Shown here one piece after another: positions 13,201 through 24,900 of a DNA stretch of 64,000 nucleotides; the first letter of the stretch is position 1, and each line of letters begins with the position of its first letter. This stretch comes from Xiphophorus maculatus (taxonomy: Eukaryota > Chordata > Actinopteri > Cyprinodontiformes > Poeciliidae), in assembly GCF_002775205.1 (NCBI RefSeq), contig NC_036461.1:16836015-16900014 (forward strand). The letters run 5' to 3'. Below the pieces are notes generated by a model. It saw only the letters and a list, made by a program, of their open reading frames with translations. It had not been told where the DNA came from and did not search any database. The position numbers and the translations under genes are program-made.

Positions 13201-14075
13201 CACACACAAGAGCTGACCACCATTTCTAGCTTTATTAACAATTTGATACAGTAGATGATTTTAAAAAGTTCGTATTCCTACCTTAAAACAGACCTCTAAT
13301 ATACTTATTTGCAATTAAGGGCAACAACAAAGTAATAATATATTTATCGGATAACAAAAAAATGTGAAAAATTTAAAAATAAATAAGTAGGATACAAGTA
13401 AAGCGGGCCACGGCAGACGTTAAATCAGGCCACAGACTTCATTTTCAGATGCTAACGTTAGCATAATTAGCTCAAGGCTAGGTTAGCACACCGGCGGTCC
13501 TTCGGGATCAATTGGAAGTTTAGCTGCCGGGCTAACGTGGCTAACTGCTTTGTTTTGTTGTGTCCTAGACGAACCGGAATATTCATAAAACTAAATGAGC
13601 ACAAACGCGCCACCGCAACAACAGTTTTTAAACGGGTGCGTCATAACCATTTGCGCTCTTTTGCCGCTAACTACAGCTGCGGCATTTTGCAGCTTTGCGG
13701 AGATAACGTGTGACCCTTTCGACAAAAGAGGTGGTTATGAGGGGGGGGGGGAGGACCACAAGATACATACATACACTGTGATCACATTTACAATAAATTA
13801 TTTACACATAAATAAAGAACAACATTAGCAGCAAGGTCATTTTGATTTATTCCCATTTCAATCGTGCAGCCTCGCTCATTGAGTATACGTATAGATGTGC
13901 GGGTTCTCATTCATTTTGCGAAACCCAACACTGCGCCAATTTGGAGAAACGTGCAAACACAGGCCTGTAGAGTGCACATTTCCGAGGCGATTTTGCAGCA
14001 GCCCGACCCAGTCGTCAGCACGGATGAGCCGCCGTGTGAGCGTCTGTGTCTTACCTTTGGCTTTTCCTCTGACAT
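9848..14075 (-). CDS. sumo3: SUMO3 (SUMO2/3-type ubiquitin-like modifier), complete
   Basis: Four coding exons give 94 residues: 14055-14075 (MSEEKPK), 12605-12733, 12015-12086 and 11814-11876. The protein is a ubiquitin-like modifier joined to lysines of mainly nuclear targets through its C-terminal diglycine. Visible landmarks are the N-terminal VKTE acceptor motif that allows poly-SUMO chains, the core from [15 protein letters not shown] to [14 protein letters not shown], and the C-terminus DVFQQQTGG. Exon boundaries match those of mammalian SUMO2/3. The diglycine is followed by Cys-Cys and the TAA at 11816-11814, so the precursor tail to be removed by SENP proteases is only two residues. 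Neighbouring pttg1ip and tspear favour sumo3 over sumo2. Coordinates include a probable 3'UTR from 11813 down to an AATAAA signal on the minus strand at 9853-9848; the coding part is 11814-14075. Intron 1 carries a hAT-type MITE and an AT microsatellite. Confidence 0.96.
11948..11965. repeat. Short (AT)n tract
   Basis: About nine AT units in the last sumo3 intron. Confidence 0.85.
12165..12555 (+). mobile_element. DNA-element relic in sumo3 intron
   Basis: Family phrases are present in order: CACAAACTTCAATGCATTGT, GATGCTGCCACCATCATGGT and, at the right, CACTTGCAAAGTACTGTA. The last corresponds to the terminal repeat of the family (a left-end form with TTGCAAAAGTATT is seen in other copies). 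It lies between coding exons 2 and 3 of sumo3. Confidence 0.5.
12817..13010. mobile_element. hAT-type MITE (194 bp) in sumo3 intron 1
   Basis: The left end CAGGGGTGTCCAAAGTCGGT and the inverted right end (reading inward CAGGGTGCCCAAAGGTCCCG) form long imperfect terminal inverted repeats that continue through GGGCCGGCATCCTGC. The flanks GGCTAGCG and GGCTAGGT are a decayed 8-bp target duplication, as expected of hAT elements. It has no coding capacity. Confidence 0.85.
13155..13208. repeat. (AT)n microsatellite
   Basis: About 54 bp of almost pure AT alternation followed by a short CA run, in sumo3 intron 1. Confidence 0.95.
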
Positions 14076-14290
14076 CTCGGTTCGTTTTGTGTTCGGGGGT
14101 TCAGAACAGACCGATACCGGGCTTCAGCCGTCTTCCTGCCGCCTTCTGTCCAATGTTCTCCTAGCTGACGCGTACGCGCACCGGACCGCTGTTTCGAATA
14201 AACGATTGGTCGGGGAAAGCCACGTGGTTTGCCCTTCTAGGGAGCGCGGACTCGGGTACGCGCACGCATGCAGAATCCTCAGAGCATCAA
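14076..14290 (-). promoter_or_regulatory. sumo3: sumo3 CpG-rich promoter region
   Basis: Just upstream of the sumo3 ATG, CpG density rises sharply against the AT-rich background (ACGCGTACGCGCACCGG and GAGCGCGGACTCGGGTACGC). A CCAAT box reads on the minus strand at 14209-14205 and a CACGTG E-box at 14221-14226. No TATA box is evident, in keeping with a housekeeping promoter. The start of transcription is not determined. Confidence 0.6.
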
Positions 14291-15147
14291 AATGAATGCA
14301 TGAGAGCTTTCATTGTGAAACCAATTGAACATGTCTGTATTTTCTTTATGTGAATACCTGAAAATAAATGTCATATAAATAAATAAATGTCATAAATAAA
14401 TGTTTAACTGGAATTAGCTGCTCACGTGCATGCATACAAGGCCGGCTTTAGCATGATGTGGGCCTCTCAATGTCCTTTTATGCATACAAATTTAAAAAAT
14501 AAATTATGTACCTTAAGTAAAACAAAACATCTGTTTAGAGTTGACTTTGATTAGCAGTAAGTGGAAATGCACATACACATTAAATACACATATTTAATAT
14601 TTATTTTCTTTAGTGTTAAGCTGGTTACGGTGCCACCCGAGGGTGCAGACGCTGATAAACTACTGCAGCAACATTAGAGTCTGATGTTCTAATTACGCAT
14701 GCCATGATCAAACCAATAGCTATTAGTCTGATGTGGTAATAGCATTTCATAATAGCACTTATGATTAGAACATACTTGTGGTACTTTTCCAAGCTTTAGG
14801 CTCAGGTTTAACATAAATCCCATGATGCCACACAGCAGACCTGTACCGTGATTTTCCATAAGTCGTTCTTACCTTTAGTGTTGAAATGGACAAGATGGAG
14901 GTCAGGGAGGAAAGCTGTGGAATGTGAAGTACAAATCTATAATATAGAAATTCTTTAAGATTATAGTTGAAAATTTGAAGTGCAATTCAAGGAAAACCTA
15001 GATTAAGTAATATCTAGAATCAGATTTCTTAAACAACTATGCTATATCTGTCGTTTTGCCCTGTTAACAGAAAAATTTATCAAGACTGATGGGTTTAAAT
15101 AAAGACAAATGCAACACAGAGCAAGCACAGTAGGTAGTCTACAATCT
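14291..15147. other. Intergenic between pttg1ip 3' end and sumo3 promoter
   Basis: AT-rich, no gene or recognisable repeat apart from scattered AAATAAAT runs. Confidence 0.5.
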
Positions 15148-15153
15148 TTTATT
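15148..15153 (-). terminator. pttg1ip: Candidate polyadenylation signal of pttg1ip
   Basis: AATAAA on the minus strand about 610 bp below the stop codon. It is the first exact hexamer after the stop. Confidence 0.45.
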
Positions 15154-18100
15154 AGGATTGTAGCTTCATGTAGTACATAAACAGCAGTAAAACATCCCTG
15201 ATTTAGACAAAAACTGACTATGATCAGTGAAAAAGTCTTCACACACCACAGTAATTATGAATATGTTTTGTAAAAATATGTTAAAAAGCAATTCCAAGAG
15301 GAACAAGCAAACAATACAAGCACAGTGGCTTTCAGAAATATCAGGATAGCAAAAAGATGTCATCTCGAATATACTTTTAAAATCAGCAGCAACTATGAAA
15401 CTGCAGTGACAACAGATTTTGTTTGGCGGAAGATGATTAACTTTGAACATCTAGAGTGACTTCCATTTTGCACAATTAAAGTAAAGTAAATAAATAATAA
15501 GAAGAACCACAATGAATAGGAACTCCTCTGATTTTGAAAAAAAAAAACATTGGAGCCACTTGTGTCTGTTTTACCTTCAGTGAAAGCCTTCATTTGAATG
15601 GACTCATTCATGAGCTCATCAACACCGAAGACCTGCCTGCAGAAAACATTTTCACTATTCTAGCTCCTATTAAATATTGGGCCGTGCACATTTTTGCAAC
15701 CAGGGACCAAGCTACTGATCAACAGCTCAGTCCTTGTTTCCAAAAGCTCAAAACGTGGATCTCAGGAAAATCTTGCATATGGATTTGGCCCATTCAGTCC
15801 TACAAAAACAATAAGAAAGCATTAACAACAGTGCTTGTTAAAAAAAAAAATGGAAATCATAAATTATGTTAGGGGAATCGGAGGAAAGAATTGACAACAA
15901 CTCTTTGAAGACTTTGAATCAATGGGTCACAACAACATTTAATTTCCCCTTTGGGATCAATAAAGGATTTTTGAATGTGAATGTTGTTTGTAAGAATGCC
16001 AATCTCCTTAAAAATCATCAGCATAATGAATTATCTTTAAATTAATTCCTTTCCCACATTACAATCTATCTACATATCAAGTGACCTTTCAGGAAGTATT
16101 CCACAAAAAAAGAAAAGTTTCCGCTGTCCTACCATCTCAAACGTAAATGTCTGAAGTTTGCTAAACCCTTTTGAGCTTTCAACAGGAGACATGTTTTTTG
16201 GTCAGACTCAAGTTGAGCTTTGCAACAAAACTCCAGGTGGACTTGGCATGAAATAAATGAAAAATATGTGAAAAACTACAACATGTTTATTGTTAGTAGG
16301 GTGGAGGATTTGAGACGCCGTGGGCCTGTTTCTGTCCCAGCAACCTCGCTCCAGTTTTGCGCCTTATGCAAAACGTTTTAACAGGACAGCGATCCAAAAG
16401 ACATGGTCAAATTAAGACCAAGGTATTTGTCAGAAAAGCTCACCATATTTCTGCCTGATCTCCTGGTGTCTCTTGTTCATTTCTGCTCTCCTGTGAAGAC
16501 ACAACATTTCTCCATGAGCCACAAAGGAATTCATGTCATTCCTCAGCCTGTCCAGAAGTCACATGAGCATAAAACCAGTTTGGGCTGGTAACAGGATAGT
16601 TTTGCATTTTATCGCCTCATCTGCACTGGGCTGTGCAGGAAACCTGACACTGATAATGACTGGCCAACCAACAGCATGCAGCTGGCGCTACAAATATTTC
16701 TTCCTTAAAACAGAAATCATAAAAAACAAAAAGTAAACTAGGGCTCAAATGTTTTGCAGAATATACACATGTCCCACATGTATAATTGAATAGCCACAGA
16801 AGTAGAATATATATTTGAAAAAATATATTTAAAAAAGCCATTTTTGCTCTGTACATTCATAATAACTTCATAGTACTGTTGATACTTTCAGTTTTTATTA
16901 GGGTAAAATGAAAATCTTTTGTGCTTAATTGAGGTTTTATGTCATTAACCAACACAAAGCAATGCATAAAAGTGAAGCTGGAGGAAGAACAAATGGGTTT
17001 AACATTATTAATAACACTTTCGCATATGAGATAGATAAGATAAGATAAGATTTATTTGTCATTGTCATCAACAGATTACAACGAGATTGAGATTTGCTCG
17101 ACTCGAGTTAAGATGCAGGTTATGTGTATATACGTAATATATGGCATGCATTTGTAGTCATCCCACTTTACTCTGGTGGCTGTAATAAAACCCATTAAAA
17201 TGACTGCCATCGATTGCAAAATAGATTCTACTACGGTGAAAATTATTCAAACCAATGCGCAGTCTGTGGAGAATATTTGTACACGTGTGTGTTTATTCTC
17301 AATAATCCCGATCACGACTTCTACAAAAAGCTTATGGGACATCTTCAAGTTTTCCTTGAAGATGTTTCAACACATATCCAGAAGTCTGTAGGGGACAAAC
17401 GGGTCGTTATTTTAAATTTCACTGCGAAATCGAAGGAGGACGAGCCTCCACATGCTTAAAAAAAACAGCAGCTCCTAACTTCAAGCTGCTCCACTGTGAG
17501 CTTCCAGAAACTAGTCTTTCCTCAGTCATTGGAATTCATTTACAGTTCCTCACCTTTCCTCCTGCTTGGCTTTCGTCTTATTGGCCTGCCTCTGCATCTT
17601 GGCCTCAGATCGTTTGGATCTGACGCACAAAAAAAAAGATTAGTGTTGGACAAAAAATCATGCAAAAAAGCGCATCGTTTAAAGTCTCCACATCGGGACC
17701 GACACAAATAAACCACATGTGGAAGCAGAAACACTAAGACCCGAAAAGGATCTGAAACAAATCTTCCACAAAACCCGACATGCAACTTTATACAGTACGC
17801 CATCTATTTCACTTTTATTTCACCCAGAGTCAAACTGCACACTTACCCAAAGTTCTCACACTTGCAGCAGCAGAACATGCAGACCATGATAGCAATGATG
17901 AGAACTGCTCCAAGCACAGACAGGGTGATTATCAGCGTCTGGAAATTCACTGCAGGAAGAATGAATCCGTTACAAATCCTCACTTTGGTGAATGAAACAA
18001 TTGGATCCAATCAGGAATCAACAAATGTGGGGTACAAAGCTCTTTCTCAGAAATCAGATTAAATTCATTATTTTGAATGGATGTTTATGAAACAGTTCAT

Positions 18101-21100
18101 GCAAATGCTGATGCTGTTTGTGTCTTCTTGTTAACTTGCTACCAATACTTGCATATAAGAATATTGAAAGTTATGGAAATAATTCGTACTTAGCCTTTCC
18201 ATTTTTCCCAAAGCACATGATCTAAAAATGTACTTTTATGGAAAGAAAACAAAAAAGGATCTGCAAACTTATTCCCCTGTAGAGGACGAGTCTCACCAGA
18301 TCACCTTGTAGGATATTGAAGGACAAAATCATCTTTATTGAACCACTTTGATGTTAAATTAGCTTTTAATAAGTTCCACCATTGTTTCATCTTCAAAAAA
18401 AAAAACAAAACAAAAAAACATGTTGGAATAATGACAACAGATTTGCTTTAAAACTTTGGGAACCACTAATCTGAATTTAGCATGTATCAGTTAAATTAAA
18501 TCTTGGAGAGACCTCTGTTTGACGAGATCATCTAAAGAACATAAAAAACATGATCCTTCAACATCACCAACGTTTTCTCTCAAAAAATAAGCAAAATACC
18601 AGGGTAATATGTAATTTTTATTTATTTATTTTATGTGCATGAAATGCTAACCGATAGACTGTCAGTTTCCAGTGCACCTTCTGAAGTCTGTTTTCAGTGC
18701 TGGGAAAACGCATTTGCCCTTTTACAGATTTCTTTATTCTGCTTTTTTTGGACTCACTTAAAAGTTTCAGATCATCTTACAAGATTTGATAGCAGACAAA
18801 ATCGCCCGAGTAAATACAGGAATTATTTTCAAGTTATTTCATTTAGAGATCCAGACCAACCTGGCTCTATGTGAAAAAAGTGATTCGCCTCCTTCAAATA
18901 CTTACAATTTATTCAGTTTAATTCAACTACTTGTCCTTTAAAATAAAGAAATGAGTCAAATAGCATTGACCTTTGCAATGTTTCTTAAATTAGAATTTGA
19001 GTGTGGTATAAAAAAATGCAAATACCTGCAAAGGGTATTTGCATTTATTTGCAAATACACATATATATAGCAATATATATAGCAACCTGTGAGTAGAAGC
19101 ATGTGTGAATACTATGCTTCACACAGGCATAGTGTGAAGCATATGCATGCTTACAGCAGCGCGAGTTGCTACTGCAACTCACGCTGTTGCATAATGCAAC
19201 GCTGTTTCCACCCTCATGGTTACTACCTACATGAACTCAGCAAAATTTCAGTACAGATAATAGGCTTTAAATTCCTTTCAAAGAAAAGAAAAAGAAACAC
19301 CACATTAGCACTTTAGAGCAGCAATTGCTCTAAAATATCTGGAGCTTAACATGTACATTGCAAAGCATGACCTAACATAAGTTTGAATGTACATACATGT
19401 TGGCATTATGAAATAAATACAGATACAAAGAGAAAAGTAGCATAAAAATGTATCTGATAGCCAAGGAGCGTCAAACAAGAGTGTAATTAAAACTTGTATG
19501 ACCAAATCCTTGAATATTATGTTTCTATGTGAAATCTGATTCATCTGAAGTCAGATCTTTCATCCTGCTGAGGAAAACCCACCTCATTGTGCTCTTATCT
19601 GGATATGTGACGGGGTTTTCCACAAGATGACAGTCCGTAAATACTTCAATGACTTAAAGCGTCAGTCATAGCAACAACGACAGCTTTACTCCAGGGGTAC
19701 AATAAATGATTTCAAAGACAGACTTGAGAAAAAGGATTTCTTTAGAAAATAGAGTAGATAAATCATTGTGGAAATCAGCATTGGAAAATGATCCCATGCA
19801 TATTGATTCTTCTTATTTTAACACCATCCAACCTCACATTCTAGTATGTCAGCTTAGGTTAAGGGTTAGGGGTAGGGGTAGGGTTAACCCTAACCCACTC
19901 AACGCAGGAACTGGAAGACATTTTAAATGTCCAAAATAAAACACAACATCCAACAATAAGTAAAAAGGAAAATAGAAATTACACTCAGCCAAAACCATAA
20001 ATAACATAGATTATGAAGTTTCTGTAAACTTCATAATCAAACAAATATGAATCATCAGAATGGGAATCATCAAGCACATTTTAATTTATCATGCAACTAA
20101 CTGATTAATTTCTTATTGTGACAAGATTAGTTATTGCATGACCAATCAAAGATGAAACGGTAATTCCCATGAGAAGAGCCGTTTTGTACAATCTATCAGT
20201 GCAGACATTACAGAGAAAACAGTGGAAGTAATCTTACCGTTTTTGATTCACCAAACCAAACAAGTATTGAAACTGCAGATCAGTTCCTTAATTTAAATGA
20301 GTTCTTTCCAGAAAAATAAACCAGTTATGAAAACATGATCTGTGCATGTGTGTGTGTGTGTGTGTGTGTGTTTCTTACTCCAGCAGAGCCCCCAGCGGGC
20401 GTCATTTAGCGGGCAGAGTGAATGAGGTGGAAGGATGGTCCCCACCGGATACGTTACACATGACTTAGTTGTGGTGCACCACAGGCACTGCAAAAAACAC
20501 ACACGGAATAAAGAGAGCTCAAACAAACAAAACAAATCTGAAACTACTCAGGTCAGTTGCATGTCGAGCCACATGGCAAACACACACCGAGAGTGGGCGG
20601 GGGAAACTGGGAACAGATCAGTTACTCTTCAAACCAGTCCAACAGGTTTGAAGATGGAAGACTAGCCACCAACTAAAGCGCCTCTCTGCCTTGGATACAT
20701 TTATCGCTCAGCCGTGTACAAACACTGTGCAGAGCAAGTATGAGATTATCTGACCTGAAATCTGGACTCACCGTCACATTTTTCAGACAGTCGTCGCAGC
20801 TTGTTCCATTTTTTGTCTCACACACTGTTGAGAAAGAAAACATATATATATATATGTGGTTTAACTTGTGAGAAAAAAAACAAAAAAACAACAGGATTTG
20901 TTTGTAATGGTGAAACCACTCTGAGGCATAGTGGGGACACCCATCCGACTCTGATATTACACTGATTAGCTGAAAAGTCTTGAGGGGGATTAAATGAGGC
21001 CTGTGAGTATTCTCAGGGTGGTTTTTATAACTACTGCTAATCTTCCTGGGACATTTTATATGGAGACTTCAGAGTAAACAGGCAGGCTTTGTGAAGTCAT

Positions 21101-21652
21101 GCATCAGTAAAAACCAAGGACTTAAAGGCCTCTGCATGCTACAGCTGGTCTGTTTACTGAGATCAATATGTATCCAGAAGCTTGACAGAAAGCTGAAATT
21201 ATTTATTGCCAAAAAGAGACAGAGAGGTTAATTGAGACATAAAAACAAAATTACTGTTTTGCTTGTTATGTCAAAGTAAAGAAGCGGAAAAGAGATCGAC
21301 TTTGATTTTTATTTTCCTAGTTTTGTTCAGATAGCTGAGCCTGTAACATTTATTTTTATAAAACTGATAGCAGTTTGCTTTAACTATTCCCAAAGTTTAA
21401 AAAAAAAAGTAATTTAAAAACAAAATTACTGAGCAAATATCAATTCGAGGGAGAGTTTTATAAAAGATTTTAAGTACAAAATATATATATTATAATTAAA
21501 TTGAATAACGCATCTGAATTTATCGCATGTTTTTAAATGATCAGACTCTTGTCTCAGTTCCTACCGTGTTTAGGTGCGGACTCGGCCAGAACTGTTGCCA
21601 AACCAGAGACAAGAAGGAGAGCAGGGAGGAAAATCCGTAAACACTTCATCAT
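15148..21652 (-). CDS. pttg1ip: PTTG1-interacting protein (PBF), complete
   Basis: Seven coding exons give 167 residues: 21565-21652, 20772-20824, 20379-20487, 17847-17949, 17554-17619, 16444-16490 and 15763-15800. In order: a signal peptide (FLPALLLVSGLATVLA), a cysteine-rich PSI domain (CDDCLKNVTCLWC through ARWGLCW), one membrane span (LIITLSVLGAVLIIAIMVC) followed by a FCCCKC patch, and a basic, probably helical cytosolic tail (RRAEMNKRHQEIRQKYG) ending NPYARFS. Human PTTG1IP is 180 aa with the same plan. It binds securin (PTTG1), helps its nuclear entry and cycles through the plasma membrane and endosomes (known of the family). The tail ends after NPYARF-Ser where the human protein has ENN. 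There are two adjacent ATGs (21652 and 21649) and the first is used here. Coordinates run to a probable polyadenylation signal at 15153-15148; the stop is at 15765-15763. Confidence 0.96.
15935..15985 (+). mobile_element. Probable retroposon 3' end
   Basis: AATTTCCCCTTTGGGATCAA followed by TAAAGG resembles the conserved 3' end of a common fish non-LTR retroposon (recognised from memory). It is a short fragment in the last pttg1ip intron. Confidence 0.4.
16865..17000 (+). mobile_element. DNA-element relic in pttg1ip intron
   Basis: Contains GTTTTATGTCATTAACCAAC then ACAAAGCAATGCATAAAAGT and GAAGCTGGAGGAAGAAC, the left-centre phrases of the abundant family found elsewhere in the window. Confidence 0.45.
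17029..17110 (-). mobile_element. Retroposon tail with (ATCTT)n, minus orientation
   Basis: On the minus strand the segment reads CAATCTCGTTGTAATCTGTT, GATGACAATGACAAATAAA, then ATCTT units. It has the same design as the plus-strand tail at 8870-9013 (CGTTG, CAATGACAATAAA, short tandem repeat), so it is a second copy of a related non-LTR tail. Confidence 0.55.
19853..19896. repeat. Telomere-like block in head-to-head arrangement
   Basis: Degenerate TTAGGG-type units (AAGGGTTAGGGGTAGGGGTA) run directly into CCCTAACCC, forming a small palindromic junction in pttg1ip intron 3. Confidence 0.7.
20347..20371. repeat. (TG)n microsatellite beside a splice donor
   Basis: About twelve TG units. On the transcribed minus strand this is a (CA)n run starting 7 bases after the donor GT of pttg1ip exon 3 (exon end 20379). 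Confidence 0.95.
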
Positions 21653-21702
21653 CCAAGCGTTTCGACGACGCAGGTTATCCGCACTTTTCGTTCTCGTCTT
21701 CC

Positions 21703-21735
21703 TCTTCTTCTTCTTCTTCTTCTTCTTCTTCTTCT
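21703..21735. repeat. pttg1ip: (TTC)n tract upstream of pttg1ip
   Basis: About eleven TTC units just upstream of the pttg1ip ATG. On the transcribed strand it is GAA-rich and probably within the promoter or 5'UTR. Confidence 0.9.
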
Positions 21736-21900
21736 CTATGTGAGCTTTATATCTTAAAGGATGTTAGACTCGTGAAAGTTTAGAAAGTGTTTTGACAGCT
21801 CCTGGTAGACAGGAGAAACTCGAAGAGCGAAGTTACCGAGAAGGAAACGCAACAACACTGACGCACGCCCGTGACGCAGCGCAGACAAAAGGAAGGGAAG
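21736..21900 (-). promoter_or_regulatory. pttg1ip: pttg1ip promoter region (candidate)
   Basis: This is a short CpG-enriched stretch with two TGACG half-sites (CRE-like) on the plus strand at 21859-21863 and 21872-21876, about 200 bp above the ATG. No TATA box is seen. Confidence 0.4.
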
Positions 21901-24900
21901 GTGGAGTGTTTGTTTCGAAATACATTGAAGGTTTTTCATGTTCAAAGTATATCTATAAAAAAAATAATAATTAGCATGACTAATTATCAATGCCAGCTGA
22001 AAATAATACTGCATTCGACAATATTTTCTGTGAAACACCAACAAAAAATAGAGCGTAATTATCGAGGGGAGTAAAGAGGATATATTTTTAACAATTAAAG
22101 AACATCATTCGGTCTGTATTTTCATTCATCCCCTTTAACTTCCTCTAAATAAAAAACAGAACTGTTGTCTTCATTTATTCACAGATGGAGTAAGAAAACT
22201 CCACCTGTGAGTATTTTAATCTCAGCATAAATCAAATGTTCTTCTCTCATTGCCTTAGAGATTTGCCAGAGAACATTAGTGAGCAAACACCATGAATACC
22301 AAGGAGCACAGCACAAGTTTTTACTCCGCTAATCCGGAATAAACTTCCAGAAAACTGCAAAGCTGCTAAAACACTGAGTTACTTTAAATCAAGGATAAAA
22401 ACCTCATTGACGTTGCCATTGATTAATAACAAGTGAATATAGATTAGTACTAGTCAGGATTACAACATTTTATTCATTCGTTTTAGATTACCACTCTTAT
22501 GTTTATTTGTTGTTATGTTTGTTGGTTGTGTTTTGGTTTTCTGCCCTGTTGCTCAATGCTACACAATCATTTGACTTGGCTAAACTTTAGTTAATAGCTG
22601 TGTCTCACTGGGCTTAATGAAGACGTGCAAGAAGAAAGCCATTTTTAAGAAAATTGTCCAACTCAAGCTATGTATGAAGTAGAACAGCAAATGTGTGTAA
22701 GAAGGGAATCGATTCTGAATAAACAAAAATTTAACTTTTTTAGGCTATGGTGGTGTCAGCATCTCATCATGCTGCGCATGCTTTTCTTCAGCCAGGAAAA
22801 GCCAGCCGTTCAGACCTGACGAGATGATGGTTGAAGCCTAAAACAGGCACATCCTGAAAACTTGTAAAAGACTGTAAAAAAAAAAAAAACTGAGAGGAGA
22901 CTAAAATTACCCTTACTGTGGGCAGACATGCAGTGAGATGGTTCAGATCAGAGCATGTTTTAGAATGGCCCAGTCAAAGTCAGGACCCATGGTAAATCCA
23001 ATTGCGAATCTGAACTTTAAAAAAAAAAGTGTTTACACAAACAAGACATTTGATCTCACTTAGTTTTAGCCGTTTTTGTAAAGAAGAATATCAGACATTT
23101 TAGTTTGTTACCTTGAAAATTGATGGAGACAAACTCCAAAATGTTTGAAGCAACAAAGAGCAATTTTGTTGTACAAATGGATGCTACATTTTTAGGTTTG
23201 TATTGTAAAAAAGAAAAAGCATGTACTATTTTCTTCTTCTTCACTATAATGAACAACTTTCTGCTGGTCTATTTCTTAGGATCCCAATGAAGTACTCTCA
23301 GATTGGTGATTATTATTTGTCAAAAGTGAATAGATATGACTATTTTTGCATTGCATTATACAGGAAATGAAAATTTAATTAAACAAGAACACATTCCTTC
23401 AAATCTAATCAGGAATAAGGCGAGGTTACAGCGTGAGATGTTGTATGTGATGTGTAATATCGAGTTTGTTTAATCTGCAGAGTGAAAAAAATCGGAAACT
23501 TCTTCCTCTTTTTCTTGTTTACGAAGTGCACAAATGAGACATTAACAAATCGCACAGTTTCCAATAATTTATTAAAGCATAATTTTGTAAAGCCATTTAC
23601 AAATAAAAAAAGAAACAACACACACATCTCTCTCTTCCTCATTTTTTTTCCCCAACAAGCACAATGATTCACTATGTAACGGTGATAACAAGCGGAACAG
23701 GATGACGGGCTCAGCTCTGGCCGCCTGCGGCTGATAACAGGAGCCCTTGATGAAGTTGCCCTTGAAGATAGATTTGTGATCAGATACTGTCGACTTTTAA
23801 TTTCAAATTCCATTTTTTTTCCACAAACTGATCTCATTTCAGAAGCTGCAGGGGGAATTTCTCACACTAAACCAGCAATGCGAGCAACACAGATCCCCCT
23901 CCAGGTTGCTCTGTAATTATGGCTTATGAAATGATCACACTTTTGAGCATATTTTAGCCTGAGTCACTTGAAACTAGTGAGAAGATTGTGATTATTATTA
24001 TTATTATATCTGGTTCTTAGAGGAAGTTTTTTTTCCAGATAATTTAATGCCACATTTAAAACTGCCTATTTTAGTGTTGATTATATTATTCAACAAAACA
24101 GAAAAACATCTTTGTGGGTGTTCTAACTGGGTCTGATTAGAAGTCTTAAATTTCCTATGCTACTGTTTTCCATCTTTGTAACAACACTGGTCATTGTTAC
24201 ACTTGAGAAAACAAATATATCCAATTTCTTCATCTTCTAATCTGCCAATAGCTTGTGTGAAAAGCCCCAAAAATTAAATGCATTTGGAGTCAAAATTCTC
24301 ATTGCCCCTGAACGTTGGGTAAAATATGTTTTAAATAAAATGCACCAAACAGTTTCACCATGTTTTAGCAATAGAAAAATGTCTTTGTTTTAGCTCTTTG
24401 GAGTTCATACAAGTCAGTGATGCTGCCACCTAGCTGTAGTTCACTTATCAGACCCGTTCCACAACTTCTTAGCACAAAAGCACGAGTATGCAACATGTTC
24501 GGCTCACCTGCTGCGCTCCATGGCGGGGTTTTTTGCATGAATAGCTCCCTAGGCAAACCCTTTCTTCTGTCACCTCCAAAGCCAATCAAAAGTCATGTAA
24601 AACTGGTGAATATAAATCCTCCCTGGAAACCAGAAACCAACACTGGTAACTCTTACTGGTAATATTCTAAAGACTCAGGATGTTTTCAGTTCCCTCCAAA
24701 CAGACATTGAAATACATACAATACATAGAGTAATAAATAAGCTCCATACCTTCCCATTACGATCCCATGCTTTTTTTTTTCCCTTATGCAAACTCACAAT
24801 TACAACACCATTCCTTGCAAAAAAAAGTGGTCATATAAATACATCTTATTTCTAAAGAATACACTCATTACAACACCTTCTCTTTTGTCTTTTCCATTTC

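Noticed and set aside
21537..21743. Plus-strand frame ending in a phenylalanine run
   Set aside because: It is antisense to pttg1ip exon 1 plus the TTC repeat.
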